From assembly GCF_004028155.1 (NCBI RefSeq), contig NZ_SBII01000003.1, forward strand, positions 186,001 through 250,000: a stretch of DNA of 64,000 nt. Direction: 5' to 3'. The notes beneath the pieces are model-generated. The model was given only the letters and a program-made list of their open reading frames with translations. It ran no database searches and was not told where the DNA came from. This DNA comes from Flavobacterium cerinum. GTDB lineage: Bacteria > Bacteroidota > Bacteroidia > Flavobacteriales > Flavobacteriaceae. The position numbers and the translations under genes are program-made. This document shows, piece after piece, positions 8,040-17,534 of this stretch (its first letter is position 1; each line of letters begins with the position of its first letter).

Positions 8040-9107
8040 TTATGTAAAAAGCGAAACTACATAATACATGATCGCTGCTATTATTGCCGATACAGGTATA
8101 GTAAGTATCCATGCCCAAAGAAGGCTTATAGTTACTCCCCAACGTACGGCTGATATTCTTTTAGTAATACCAACACCTATAATAGAACCTGTAATAGTAT
8201 GTGTAGTAGATACAGGAATACCTAAATGTTCTGCAGTATATAATGTAACAGCTCCGGCAGTTTCGGCAGCTACACCTTCTAATGATGTTACTTTTGTGAT
8301 TTTAGACCCCATGGTCTTAACAATTTTCCAACCACCACTCATTGTACCAAGACCAATCATAAGGAAACTCGTTATTGGCACCCATGCGTAATGATCTACA
8401 AAATAAGAGAAACGATCGGCACTTTCAAGAGATAAGTAGGCTGCATTACCAATTTTCATCTCGTAAAAAATAACAGCCGCACCTATAATACCCATTACTT
8501 TTTGAGCATCATTTGCACCGTGACCTAAGCTAAATAATGCAGAAGACACTAACTGAAGTCTTTTAAACCATTTGTCAGCCTTAGAAGGGTTTGCTTTACG
8601 GCAGATGTTAAGTATAAGAATGGTAATAAAATAGGCCACCACCATACCTATAAGAGGTGCTGCAAAGATGAATAGTACTATAGGAATAACTTTTGCGTAG
8701 TTGATTACAGTATTAATATCGGCACCCGGAATGGTAAAGGCATGAGCCAATGCAGCTCCCATAAATCCACCAATAAGTGTGTGGGATGAAGACGATGGTA
8801 TACCAAGTTTCCATGTCAATAAGTTCCAGGTAATTGCAGCAATAAGTCCGGCAAGAATAACCTCAAGGGTTATAAAATCTTCACTTACTGTTTTTGCGAT
8901 TGTGTTACCAATTTTAAACTCGCCTATCCAATACTTAGAGATAAAATAAGCTAGAAAGTTAAAAAATGCGGCCCAAAGTACTGCCTGAAAAGGTGTAAGC
9001 ACCTTTGTTGCAACGATGGTCGCTATGGAGTTTGCAGCATCATGGAATCCATTGATATAATCAAAGACCAGTGCTAAAATAATAATAATTACAAGAAGCG
9101 TAAACAT
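8040..9107 (-). CDS. Inorganic phosphate transporter, PiT family
   Basis: This 355-residue polytopic membrane protein shows the two internally repeated PiT signatures, GFHDAANSIATIVATKVL at the N-terminus and SLGHGANDAQKVMGIIGA in the second half, together with the repeated PSSSSHTLIGG and PVSTTHTITGS segments. PiT proteins are low-affinity phosphate (metal-phosphate) symporters. It lies 25 bp downstream of a DUF47/PhoU-like gene, the usual two-gene operon in this phylum. Confidence 0.93.
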   Translation of the reverse strand: MFTLLVIIIILALVFDYINGFHDAANSIATIVATKVLTPFQAVLWAAFFNFLAYFISKYWIGEFKIGNTIAKTVSEDFITLEVILAGLIAAITWNLLTWKLGIPSSSSHTLIGGFMGAALAHAFTIPGADINTVINYAKVIPIVLFIFAAPLIGMVVAYFITILILNICRKANPSKADKWFKRLQLVSSALFSLGHGANDAQKVMGIIGAAVIFYEMKIGNAAYLSLESADRFSYFVDHYAWVPITSFLMIGLGTMSGGWKIVKTMGSKITKVTSLEGVAAETAGAVTLYTAEHLGIPVSTTHTITGSIIGVGITKRISAVRWGVTISLLWAWILTIPVSAIIAAIMYYVVSLFT

Positions 9108-9132
9108 AGTGATTGTTTTCTATGGTTGTGAT

Positions 9133-9777
9133 TTATGAATGTTTTACTGCGATAGATTCCAGTACATTCGCTACTCCTTTACATTTATCAGCAGCTGATT
9201 CCAGTGCAGATAATACTTCTTTGTATTTAATGATGTTTTTTGCATCGGTTTCATTTTCAAAGATATCGGCTACAGCCTTATCAAAAACGTTATCCGATTT
9301 ATTTTCAAGTTTGTTGATTCTTTTGCAGGCATCTGTGATACCTTTAAGATTATTCATGTCTTTAAGATCGACAACCGCAACCTGTATAAGCTGACAAGCT
9401 TCAAGAGTAATTTCGGTCATTTTTCTAATAGACTTGGTGATTTTTTCTACCTGATACAGTCTCATTCTGTTAGCAGCTCCATAAAGGTAATCACCCACAT
9501 CATCAATAGCAGTGATTAGCGCATGGATATCCTCTCTGTCAAACGGAGTGATAAAGTTTCTGCTAAGTTCAAGATTAGTCTTGTGTGCTATTTCTTCAAT
9601 AATACTTTCTAATTCTTCTATTTTCCTGTAGTATGCTTCCCTTTCGTCTTTAGGTGCATTTACTGCTTCGTGAAGAGTTTCGGCAAGTATAACTAAGTTA
9701 GTTGTTGCTTGCTCGAAAAGGGGGAAAAATTTCTTATCTTTTGGTACAAGAAATTGGAAGATGCTGTTTATAGACAT
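9133..9777 (-). CDS. DUF47 (PhoU-like) Pit accessory protein
   Basis: The 214-residue all-helical cytosolic protein belongs to the DUF47/PhoU-divergent family, thought to regulate the adjacent PiT transporter. Seen: the N-terminal FPLFEQATTNLVILAETL, the central TPFDREDIHALITAIDDVGDYLYGAANRM signature and the C-terminal NIIKYKEVLSALESAADKCKGVANVLE. It is first in the operon. A -7-like element TACATTTG reads on the minus strand at 9805-9798. Confidence 0.9.
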   Translation of the reverse strand: MSINSIFQFLVPKDKKFFPLFEQATTNLVILAETLHEAVNAPKDEREAYYRKIEELESIIEEIAHKTNLELSRNFITPFDREDIHALITAIDDVGDYLYGAANRMRLYQVEKITKSIRKMTEITLEACQLIQVAVVDLKDMNNLKGITDACKRINKLENKSDNVFDKAVADIFENETDAKNIIKYKEVLSALESAADKCKGVANVLESIAVKHS

Positions 9778-9976
9778 TACATTGATTTTTGATGTTGCAA
9801 ATGTACTTTTCCAATGTTAAGAAATCATTAAGCAATCATGAACATGGAGTTATTAATTTTAAGGAATTGCTAAGCCAAAAAAAAAATAGGATTCGCAATA
9901 ATTTCTTGTACTATCAAACGTTTTCGTATTTTAGCACCTCAAAATTTACATTCATTAGACAAATATACATTATACC

Positions 9977-11605
9977 ATGGATATTAACTTCAATAAAAAC
10001 GAAGACCATAACAAACTTTTATTATCTGATCTTAAACAAAAACTGGCTAAAGTAAAATTAGGCGGCGGTGAAAAACGTATTGAGAAGCTTCATAACGAAG
10101 GCAAAATGACCGCCAGAGAGCGCATAGAGTACCTTTTAGACCCTAAAAGCAAAAGCATTGAGATTGGTGCTTTTGTAGGTGATGGCATGTATGCCGAACA
10201 TGGCGGATGCCCATCGGGTGGTGTAGTTATAAAAATAGGCTATGTTCGCGGTAAACAATGTATAGTAGTAGCTAATGATGCTACTGTAAAAGCCGGTGCA
10301 TGGTTTCCTATTACAGGAAAGAAAAACCTTCGTGCACAGGAAATCGCTATGGAAAACCGTTTGCCAATTATTTATCTTGTTGACAGTGCAGGTGTTTACC
10401 TGCCATTACAGGATGAAATTTTCCCTGATAAAGAACATTTTGGGCGTATCTTCCGTAACAATGCTATTATGAGCAGCATGGGTATAACCCAAATTGCAGC
10501 CGTAATGGGCAGCTGTGTTGCCGGAGGTGCTTACCTTCCTATTATGAGCGACGAAGCACTTATAGTAGACAAAACAGGAAGTATATTCCTTGCAGGAAGT
10601 TACCTTGTTAAAGCTGCGATTGGCGAAACAATTGACAACGAAACACTTGGGGGAGCAACTACACATTGCGAAATATCAGGCGTTACAGATTATAAAGCTA
10701 AAGACGATAAAGACGCCCTTGACACTATAAAGAACATTATAGACAAAATAGGCGATTATAATAAAGCAGGATACAACCGTGTGAAAGCAGAAAAACCTGC
10801 ACTACCGGAAGAAGATATTTATGGTATTCTTCCAAAATCACGTTCTGAACAGTATGATATGATGGAAATCATTAAAAGACTCGTAGACAACAGTGATTTT
10901 GACGAATATAAAGCAGGATACGGTCAAACTATTATTACAGGTTACGCACGTATAGACGGCTGGGCTGTAGGTATTGTAGCCAACCAGCGTAAAGTGGTGA
11001 AATCTAAAAAAGGTGAAATGCAGTTTGGCGGAGTAATTTATTCTGACAGTGCAGACAAGGCAACACGCTTTATAGCGAACTGTAATCAAAAGAAAATTCC
11101 GTTAGTATTCCTTCAGGATGTTACCGGATTCATGGTAGGTTCTAAATCAGAACATGGAGGTATCATTAAAGATGGTGCTAAAATGGTAAATGCAGTAAGT
11201 AACTCTGTAGTACCTAAATTCACAGTAGTTGTGGGCAACTCTTATGGCGCCGGTAACTATGCTATGTGTGGTAAAGCCTATGACCCAAGACTAATATTTG
11301 CATGGCCAAGTGCAGAACTTGCCGTTATGGGTGGTACTCAGGCTGCAAAAGTATTAATGCAGATAGAAGCGTCATCACTTAAAGCCAGAGGTGAAGAAAT
11401 TACTCCTGAAAAAGAAGCTGAATTATTTAATAAGATCAAAGCACGATACGACTCACAAGTATCTCCTTATTATGCAGCATCAAGATTATGGACAGACGGT
11501 ATTATCGATCCTTTAGATACCCGTAAATGGATATCTTTAGGAATTGAAGCGGCTAATCATGCTCCAATAGAGAAACAATTTAACCTTGGTGTTATACAGG
11601 TTTAA
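9977..11605 (+). CDS. Acyl-CoA carboxylase beta (carboxyltransferase) subunit
   Basis: The 542-residue protein has the two carboxyltransferase half-domains of biotin-dependent acyl-CoA carboxylases. Residues about 35-285 carry the N-terminal crotonase-like fold with GKMTARERIEYLLD, and about 290-530 the C-terminal half with IARYDSQV-like closing helix and GNSYGAGNYAMCGKAYDPR. The closest familiar family is the methylcrotonyl-/geranyl-/propionyl-CoA carboxylase beta group; GSCVAGGAYLPIMSDEALIV favours the methylcrotonyl-like type. It would carboxylate an acyl-CoA using carboxybiotin from a separate alpha subunit. No biotin carboxylase/BCCP gene is adjacent, so substrate and partner remain open. 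Confidence 0.88.
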   Translation: MDINFNKNEDHNKLLLSDLKQKLAKVKLGGGEKRIEKLHNEGKMTARERIEYLLDPKSKSIEIGAFVGDGMYAEHGGCPSGGVVIKIGYVRGKQCIVVANDATVKAGAWFPITGKKNLRAQEIAMENRLPIIYLVDSAGVYLPLQDEIFPDKEHFGRIFRNNAIMSSMGITQIAAVMGSCVAGGAYLPIMSDEALIVDKTGSIFLAGSYLVKAAIGETIDNETLGGATTHCEISGVTDYKAKDDKDALDTIKNIIDKIGDYNKAGYNRVKAEKPALPEEDIYGILPKSRSEQYDMMEIIKRLVDNSDFDEYKAGYGQTIITGYARIDGWAVGIVANQRKVVKSKKGEMQFGGVIYSDSADKATRFIANCNQKKIPLVFLQDVTGFMVGSKSEHGGIIKDGAKMVNAVSNSVVPKFTVVVGNSYGAGNYAMCGKAYDPRLIFAWPSAELAVMGGTQAAKVLMQIEASSLKARGEEITPEKEAELFNKIKARYDSQVSPYYAASRLWTDGIIDPLDTRKWISLGIEAANHAPIEKQFNLGVIQV

Positions 11606-11739
11606 TTTATTTTGTTATAAAAATTTGTTTTTAGGGATTAATCGGCGTTTAATGCAGTAACGTGTCAGCGATTTAACATAATGTGATATTTTTAATTCAC
11701 ATACCTGTTATCTTTAAGCACTTAAACTAAACAAACGAA

Positions 11740-12672
11740 ATGAAATCTGTACTAACAAAACTGCTGCTATTGCTCGCGGTCTTTAACTGTTTTGCTCAAA
11801 TTAAGAGCAAAACAGTTGGGATCGAGGGCTTTAAATCAAAGTTCGTCAAGGCACGAAACATTGAAATCTGGTTACCTCCTTCTTACACTAAAGATCCAAC
11901 AAAAAAATTCCCGGTGCTGTACATGCAGGACGGCCAAAACATCTTTAATCCGGAAACATCAACGCATAACGCAGCATGGAAAGCTGATAGTACTGCAAAA
12001 AAAATGATAGCCGACGAAAGGATAAAACCTTTTATTATTGTAGCTATATGGAACACCGATAAACGTTTCATTGAATACTTTCCTGAAAAAGCTGCCAAAA
12101 ATTTCAGCAAAAAAGACCTTAAGGTATTTGAAAAAATTAAACAGCAGGAAAAAATTAAGGATAGTGAGCTATTAGGTGACGAGTATCTTAAATTCCTAGT
12201 TTCTGAATTAAAACCCTATATCGACAAAAATTACCGTACACTTTCTGATCCTGAAAACACCAGTATTTGTGGAAGCTCTATGGGAGCTCTTATTTCGTTA
12301 TATGCCATTTGCGAGTATCCTAATATTTTTGGACAGGCAGCGTGTATGTCTACACATTGGCCTCTATTGTTTGACAACACTTATATGCCCTTGTCTGAAG
12401 GAATTAAAAAATATGTTTTCGAAAACCTGCCTCCTCCCTCAAATCATCGCATCTATTTTGATCATGGTACAAAAAGCATAGATCAATATTATGAAGTGCA
12501 TCAAAAAGCAATTGATAATATTATGAAAATTAAAGGGTATAATAATAGTAACTGGATTACGAAAAAAATTGAAAATGCTGAACATACAGAAAAAGCATGG
12601 CAGGAACGTTTTGATGAAGTATTAACCTTTTTGTATAAAGGCAAAAAAGACTTTAAAAAATCTCAGAAATAA
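11740..12672 (+). CDS. Secreted esterase, alpha/beta hydrolase fold (esterase D / CE1-like)
   Basis: The 310-residue protein has a signal peptide cleaved near FAQ (residue 20) and a putative-esterase domain: FPVLYMQDGQN near residue 60, the nucleophile elbow GSSMG with Ser180, and a C-terminal histidine in ENAEHTEKAWQERF. This family includes feruloyl and acetylxylan esterases and siderophore esterases; the substrate here is not evident. The gene stands alone and is followed by a methyltransferase gene. The C-terminus is lysine rich. Confidence 0.85.
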   Translation: MKSVLTKLLLLLAVFNCFAQIKSKTVGIEGFKSKFVKARNIEIWLPPSYTKDPTKKFPVLYMQDGQNIFNPETSTHNAAWKADSTAKKMIADERIKPFIIVAIWNTDKRFIEYFPEKAAKNFSKKDLKVFEKIKQQEKIKDSELLGDEYLKFLVSELKPYIDKNYRTLSDPENTSICGSSMGALISLYAICEYPNIFGQAACMSTHWPLLFDNTYMPLSEGIKKYVFENLPPPSNHRIYFDHGTKSIDQYYEVHQKAIDNIMKIKGYNNSNWITKKIENAEHTEKAWQERFDEVLTFLYKGKKDFKKSQK

Positions 12673-12757
12673 TAATCCCGTAAATAGCAATTGATACCAA
12701 CAGACTCAAATATCTTTTTTACCTTTCCCTTCTAAATAGTATCTTAATTAGAATGTT

Positions 12758-13411
12758 ATGAAATTAACAGAAACAGAGCTGCGGGAACTGGCTAAGCAGC
12801 TTCGCTGCCCTGATGGAGAAAGCGGGATTAAAGTAGGCGAAATGATGAACTTTACAAATAGCAATATCATTAATAAAGCCATTGAGAGCATTAAACTGGA
12901 AAACGGAGATCGAATACTAGAAATTGGTCCTGGTAATGGAAGCCATGTAAAAGATATTATAAACAGCGTAACCGACCTGGAATATTTTGGTATTGACATT
13001 TCTGAAACTATGGTTGAAGAAGCTGAAAAACTAAACACGGCATATGAAAATGTTTCTTTCCGTTTAACAGATGGTGAACACATTCCTTTCAGCGAAAATC
13101 ACTTTAATAAGATCTTTACCTGTAACACCATTTATTTTTGGAACGACCCTCAGGATTATGTTCATGAACTTAGCCGTGTTTTAAAACCTGATGGCATTGT
13201 ATCTATTGGATTCATCCCGAAAAGCACTATGCAGCATATACCTTTTGCAAAATTTGGCTTTGTGCTATATGATGTTGAAACGGTAATACAATTATTAGAA
13301 AATGTAGGTTTTACTATTTTAGAAGCGAACGTCGAAAAAGAACTTGTAACCAGTAATAGTGGCGAAAAGATAGAAAGAGAATTTATTATCCTTTCTGCTA
13401 AAAAATCATAG
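12758..13411 (+). CDS. Class I SAM-dependent methyltransferase
   Basis: The 217-residue cytosolic protein has the Rossmann-like methyltransferase core: motif I ILEIGPGNGSH (about residues 49-59), acidic motif II YFGIDISETMVEEA, motif III IFTCNTIYFWNDP and post-motif LKPDGIVSIGF. This is the UbiE/COQ5-like methyltransferase-11 arrangement. The N-terminal region (ELAKQLRCPDGESGIKVGEMM) resembles other small flavobacterial methyltransferases. The substrate is unknown and neighbours do not point to a pathway. Confidence 0.85.
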   Translation: MKLTETELRELAKQLRCPDGESGIKVGEMMNFTNSNIINKAIESIKLENGDRILEIGPGNGSHVKDIINSVTDLEYFGIDISETMVEEAEKLNTAYENVSFRLTDGEHIPFSENHFNKIFTCNTIYFWNDPQDYVHELSRVLKPDGIVSIGFIPKSTMQHIPFAKFGFVLYDVETVIQLLENVGFTILEANVEKELVTSNSGEKIEREFIILSAKKS

Positions 13412-13467
13412 CATATCGTAACAAATACTTCCGTTTTATAACCAATAGCATATAAACTTTTTGTGTC

Positions 13468-15087
13468 ATGAAGAAAGTCTTTCTTTTTACGCTTACCTTA
13501 TTTAGTATTTACAATATTTCTGCCCAAACTTTTACAAGACGGGACAGTCTTCAGGGTGGACTCCGACTTGAGCGTACCAATTTTGACGTACAGCGCTATG
13601 ATCTTAATATTACGGTTAACCCGGATAAGAAATTTATCAGCGGTTATAATGATATTACTTTTAAGGTACTGGAAAAAACAGGCAGAATCCAGCTGGATCT
13701 ATTCGAAAATATGCAGGTAGACAGTATTGTATTTAAAGGTAAAAAACTGGCTTATAAAAGAGATAATGATGCTGTTTTTATTACGTTCGCCTCTGAACTT
13801 AAAAGAGGCTCTGAAGAAAAACTGCGTTTTTACTATTCGGGTAAACCAGTAGTAGCAAAAAATGCTCCATGGGATGGTGGTTTTGTATTCGCTAAAGACA
13901 GCGAACAAAAGCCCTGGATAGGTGTTGCTGTACAGGGTACAGGTGCAAGTCTTTGGTATCCGGTTAAAGATCACCAAACAGATGAGCCGGACAGAGGTGC
14001 TTCTATTAAAGTAGCTGTACCAAACGGACTAATGAATGTCTCTAATGGAAGGTTTAAAGGAAGTGAAGACCTTAAAAATGGTTATACCCGATGGGATTGG
14101 GAAGTAATCAATCCTATAAATAATTATACCATAACCCTAAACATTGCAGATTATGCCCACATACATGATAATTATAAAGGTCTAGACCTTGACTATTATG
14201 TACTTCGCAAAAACGAAGAAAAAGCACGCAAACATTTTGAAGAGGTTAAACCTATGATGGATTGTTTTCAGTCGAAATTTGGAAAGTATCCGTTCTTTGA
14301 AGATGGTTATAAACTGGTAGAAACACCCTATCTGGGTATGGAACATCAAAGTGCTGTTGCTTATGGCAATAAATACCGAAAAGGATATTTGGGCAGTGAT
14401 ATGACCGGCACAGGTATCGGAATGACGTTTGACTATATTACTATACATGAAACCGGGCATGAATGGTTTGGTAATAGTATTACCTCTAAGGATATTGCCG
14501 ATATGTGGATACACGAAGGCTTTACAACGTATAGTGAGTCTGTTTTTGTGGAGTGTCTTTTAGGATATGATAAAGCAATGCAATACATAACAGGACAACA
14601 AAGAAATGTAGGCAACTATAAACCTGTTATAGGAATTTTTGGGGTAAACAAAGAAGGCTCAGGCGATATGTATTACAAGGGAGCACTTTTACTTAATACA
14701 TTACGACATATTGTAAATGACGACCAGAAATGGTGGAAGATGCTTCTGAAATACTCTGAAACCTATAAGAAACAAGTCATAGATACCGAAACCGTTGTTG
14801 CCTTTTTTAGCAAAGAAACAGGTATGAATCTTACTCCTGTTTTTGACCAATACCTGCGCTACAAAGACATACCGAAATTACAGGTAAAATTAAATGACAG
14901 CAAGTTAGAATACCGCTGGGAAACTGATGTGCAAAATTTTGCTATGCCAGTAGGCATAACTGTTAATGATAAAGAAATAAGGCTTAATGCAACCAATACC
15001 TGGCAAACTGTTACCATAAATGCTTTTAATCCTGATGAAATTAATCTTCAAAAAAGCAAATATTATGTAAGGTTCGAAAAACTTTAG
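13468..15087 (+). CDS. M1-family zinc metallopeptidase, exported
   Basis: The 539-residue protein begins with a signal peptide cleaved after about residue 19 (NISA-Q). The N-terminal beta domain (about 30-230) is followed by a gluzincin catalytic domain with HETGH (His327, Glu328, His331) and the third zinc ligand Glu350 in WIHEGFTTYSE, exactly the HExxH-18-E spacing. The exopeptidase motif GxMEN is altered to YLGMEHQS, a variant seen in bacterial M1 enzymes. Only a short region follows the catalytic domain; the large C-terminal HEAT domain of eukaryotic M1 enzymes is absent. It is probably a periplasmic aminopeptidase. Its stop overlaps the menE stop by 4 bp. Confidence 0.92.
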   Translation: MKKVFLFTLTLFSIYNISAQTFTRRDSLQGGLRLERTNFDVQRYDLNITVNPDKKFISGYNDITFKVLEKTGRIQLDLFENMQVDSIVFKGKKLAYKRDNDAVFITFASELKRGSEEKLRFYYSGKPVVAKNAPWDGGFVFAKDSEQKPWIGVAVQGTGASLWYPVKDHQTDEPDRGASIKVAVPNGLMNVSNGRFKGSEDLKNGYTRWDWEVINPINNYTITLNIADYAHIHDNYKGLDLDYYVLRKNEEKARKHFEEVKPMMDCFQSKFGKYPFFEDGYKLVETPYLGMEHQSAVAYGNKYRKGYLGSDMTGTGIGMTFDYITIHETGHEWFGNSITSKDIADMWIHEGFTTYSESVFVECLLGYDKAMQYITGQQRNVGNYKPVIGIFGVNKEGSGDMYYKGALLLNTLRHIVNDDQKWWKMLLKYSETYKKQVIDTETVVAFFSKETGMNLTPVFDQYLRYKDIPKLQVKLNDSKLEYRWETDVQNFAMPVGITVNDKEIRLNATNTWQTVTINAFNPDEINLQKSKYYVRFEKL

Positions 15088-16130
15088 GCAGAAGCTAAAG
15101 TTTTATCTCTTATTACTTTACCCGATTCGGTTTCCGTAAATTCTTTTACAAAAAGAACCTCTTTGGGTTTTTCATATTTGCCTAATTGAGCAAAAACAGT
15201 TGTATCAATATCAAAAGGTTCGCCTTCAATAACAAGAACGAGTTTTTCGCCAAGTGTTTCATCCGGAATTCCTTTTACAAAGAAACGCCTGCTTATATTC
15301 TTCGATAGTTTTTCTTCGATTTGTTCAGGAAATAACTTAACACCACCGCTATTGATAACATTATCATGTCTTCCGAGCCAGATAAAATGAGTGTCATCTA
15401 TAATTTTAACTACATCATTTGTAACAACTGGCTCATCACAAATAGCATAAGGATCAATAACAAGACAATGTCTGTCGTCTTCACTTATATTTACATGAGG
15501 TAAAACGGTAAAAGCTTCCTCACCTATTCTCTTTGCAGCAATATGAGTAATGGTCTCGGTCATACCGTATGTTTCGTAGATCTCTGTAGGCAAAACCTGA
15601 AGCTGATCAGACAATGCCTGACTTACCTTTGCCCCACCCAATATCAGTTTTTTTATTTTATGAAGTTTTTCAAGCGAATGCTGTGCCTGTAAAGGAACCA
15701 TAGCGGCAAAATCATATTCCTGATCATTGCGTTCTAAAGGATTTGATACGGGTGCTGTAATGTCCATGTCCCATCCCAAAATAAAAGCTCTTACTAACAT
15801 CATTTTGCCTGCTACATACTGTGTAGGCAAACAATGTAAGACTCTAATACCCGGATACAGGTCGAAAAAAGTGCCTGTAGCCATTGCAGAGTTTATCATA
15901 GCCTGCTTTTCTACTCTTATAGGTTTTGGAGTTCCTGTAGTACCCGACGTCTGCATTTCTATAAAGCTGTTCTGGTCAAACCAGTCCAATAAAAAATCAC
16001 CTAATGCTCTTTCAAAAGGCTCACCCTCTTTAATAAAACTATAGGCTATACGGCAAAGGTCGTCTTCGTTAAGGTGAAAACCGTTTAATTTGAAACGGTT
16101 GTGCACAAAGTGATAATCCGGATTAATCAT
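15084..16130 (-). CDS. menE: O-succinylbenzoate--CoA ligase-like AMP-forming enzyme (MenE)
   Basis: The 348-residue protein belongs to the adenylate-forming superfamily. The A3 motif TSGTTGTPKPI, the A5 motif YETYGMTETITHIA, and the A8-like WLGRHDNVINSGGVKLFPEQIE are present, with the C-terminal lysine region ESGKVIRDKTL. The length is short because the N-terminal subdomain is reduced, as usual for MenE of this phylum. MenE activates o-succinylbenzoate with ATP and CoA in menaquinone synthesis. The other men genes are not in the window, so the assignment rests on size and sequence feel. It overlaps the upstream CPBP gene by 8 bp, implying co-transcription. Confidence 0.8.
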   Translation of the reverse strand: MINPDYHFVHNRFKLNGFHLNEDDLCRIAYSFIKEGEPFERALGDFLLDWFDQNSFIEMQTSGTTGTPKPIRVEKQAMINSAMATGTFFDLYPGIRVLHCLPTQYVAGKMMLVRAFILGWDMDITAPVSNPLERNDQEYDFAAMVPLQAQHSLEKLHKIKKLILGGAKVSQALSDQLQVLPTEIYETYGMTETITHIAAKRIGEEAFTVLPHVNISEDDRHCLVIDPYAICDEPVVTNDVVKIIDDTHFIWLGRHDNVINSGGVKLFPEQIEEKLSKNISRRFFVKGIPDETLGEKLVLVIEGEPFDIDTTVFAQLGKYEKPKEVLFVKEFTETESGKVIRDKTLASA

Positions 16131-17052
16131 GGCTGTATCCTGTTTCGTTATTAGTATCCTTCAGTATTAATTTTCCGGTTAGCTTTTCGCGCCAGCCGGA
16201 CCATTTGTATTTCTTACTAAAAATAAATAAAAGTATAGGATAAACAATAAACACCGGAAGCAAAATATCAAAACCCGCATCGGGTATTGAGTAGTCTTTC
16301 AATACAGAATCGGTTTGCAATGCAGTCCAATCTGATGTTATAAGTAATGCTGTAACAAGATTGTTTGCTGCATGAAAACCCAGCGCAAGCTCCATACCGT
16401 CATCCATCAATGTCATTATTCCCAGGAAAAAACCTGTTCCTATATAATATAAGAGCAATATATACCCTAGCTTTTCTATTTCAGGATTCGCAATATGCAT
16501 TACCCCAAACATAACCGATGTTGTTATTAATGGTATTAACTTACTGCGGGTTGCTATACCTATCCCCTGCATAAGGTATCCTCTAAACAGGTATTCTTCA
16601 AAACTTGTCTGCATTGGTACAAGCACTACAGCAATAGCAGCTAGTATAGCAAATGGAACAGGCTTAAAATTAATTTCATAATTAGCCGGTTCTGCATAAT
16701 AGGCCACGACAGTAAGAAGGATGGTTACTGCACTCCACAGCCCGAAAGAAAAGAAAATCCTTTTCCAGTCTACTTTTTCCCTGGCAGTAGTAAGGCTTCT
16801 TATGCTTTGCTTATTAACAAACTTAACCCAAACCAAAAGCATAATTAAAAAAATTGCGAGTGGCAACATTGTTTCAAAAAATACACGATTTGTACCTTTT
16901 CGGGTAATTTCATCCTGTATGAGTTTATCAACATCTAGATTAAGAGCTACAACTGCAACATAATTGAGCAGCATAAGCAGCATAAAGATTATTGGTATAG
17001 GTAGGTATTTAATAATGTCAAACTTTTTGCTGTAGGCCTGCTCAATAAACAT
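16123..17052 (-). CDS. CPBP-family intramembrane metalloprotease
   Basis: The 309-residue protein has about eight hydrophobic segments and the CAAX-protease/bacteriocin-processing signature: EEYLFRGYLMQG (EExxxR), MFGVMHIANPE (FxxxH) and GFHAANNLV (HxxxN/H). These residues coordinate the metal in Rce1-type enzymes. Function in bacteria is mostly unknown; candidates are protein processing or partnering. It precedes menE with an 8-bp overlap. Confidence 0.88.
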   Translation of the reverse strand: MFIEQAYSKKFDIIKYLPIPIIFMLLMLLNYVAVVALNLDVDKLIQDEITRKGTNRVFFETMLPLAIFLIMLLVWVKFVNKQSIRSLTTAREKVDWKRIFFSFGLWSAVTILLTVVAYYAEPANYEINFKPVPFAILAAIAVVLVPMQTSFEEYLFRGYLMQGIGIATRSKLIPLITTSVMFGVMHIANPEIEKLGYILLLYYIGTGFFLGIMTLMDDGMELALGFHAANNLVTALLITSDWTALQTDSVLKDYSIPDAGFDILLPVFIVYPILLFIFSKKYKWSGWREKLTGKLILKDTNNETGYSHD

Positions 17053-17127
17053 ATAATTTTAAATTTTGTTAGCACTAAGTTACTTCAAATTTCCATTTAT
17101 AATAACTTACTTTGCAAAAAGAATTAA

Positions 17128-17469
17128 ATGATCACGATATACCACAACCCAAGATGCAGTAAGTCACGTGAATGCATGCAGCTACTGGAACTTCAGGATA
17201 GAACTTTTACTACAGTAAAATATCTTAACGAACCTTTAACAAAAGACGAACTTACTTCGTTGATTAAAAAGCTGAATATAAAGCCAATAGAACTTATTAG
17301 GCAAAAAGAAAGCATTTGGATAGAAAATTATAAAGGAAAAGATTTAAGTGATGGCAAGATTATTGATGCCATGGTGCAATATCCTGTTCTGATTGAGCGT
17401 CCTATAGTAGTTAATGGCGACAAAGCCGTGATTGCACGCCCTGTGGAGAGGGTTAATGAGATTCTATAA
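17128..17469 (+). CDS. arsC: ArsC-family arsenate reductase (thioredoxin fold)
   Basis: The 113-residue protein matches the glutaredoxin-coupled ArsC family in length and motifs: HNPRCSKSRE with the catalytic Cys10, plus three arginines, Arg58 (LIRQKE), Arg91 (LIERPIVV) and Arg104 (IARPVERV), that correspond to the arsenate-binding arginines. These argue for a genuine reductase rather than an Spx or YffB relative. No arsenite exporter or ArsR gene is adjacent. Confidence 0.82.
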   Translation: MITIYHNPRCSKSRECMQLLELQDRTFTTVKYLNEPLTKDELTSLIKKLNIKPIELIRQKESIWIENYKGKDLSDGKIIDAMVQYPVLIERPIVVNGDKAVIARPVERVNEIL

Positions 17470-17534
17470 TTTTACAAACCTATTCTATTACGTCTTGATT
17501 TTTGTTGAGACAATCCAAAATCACCAATTTTTAC

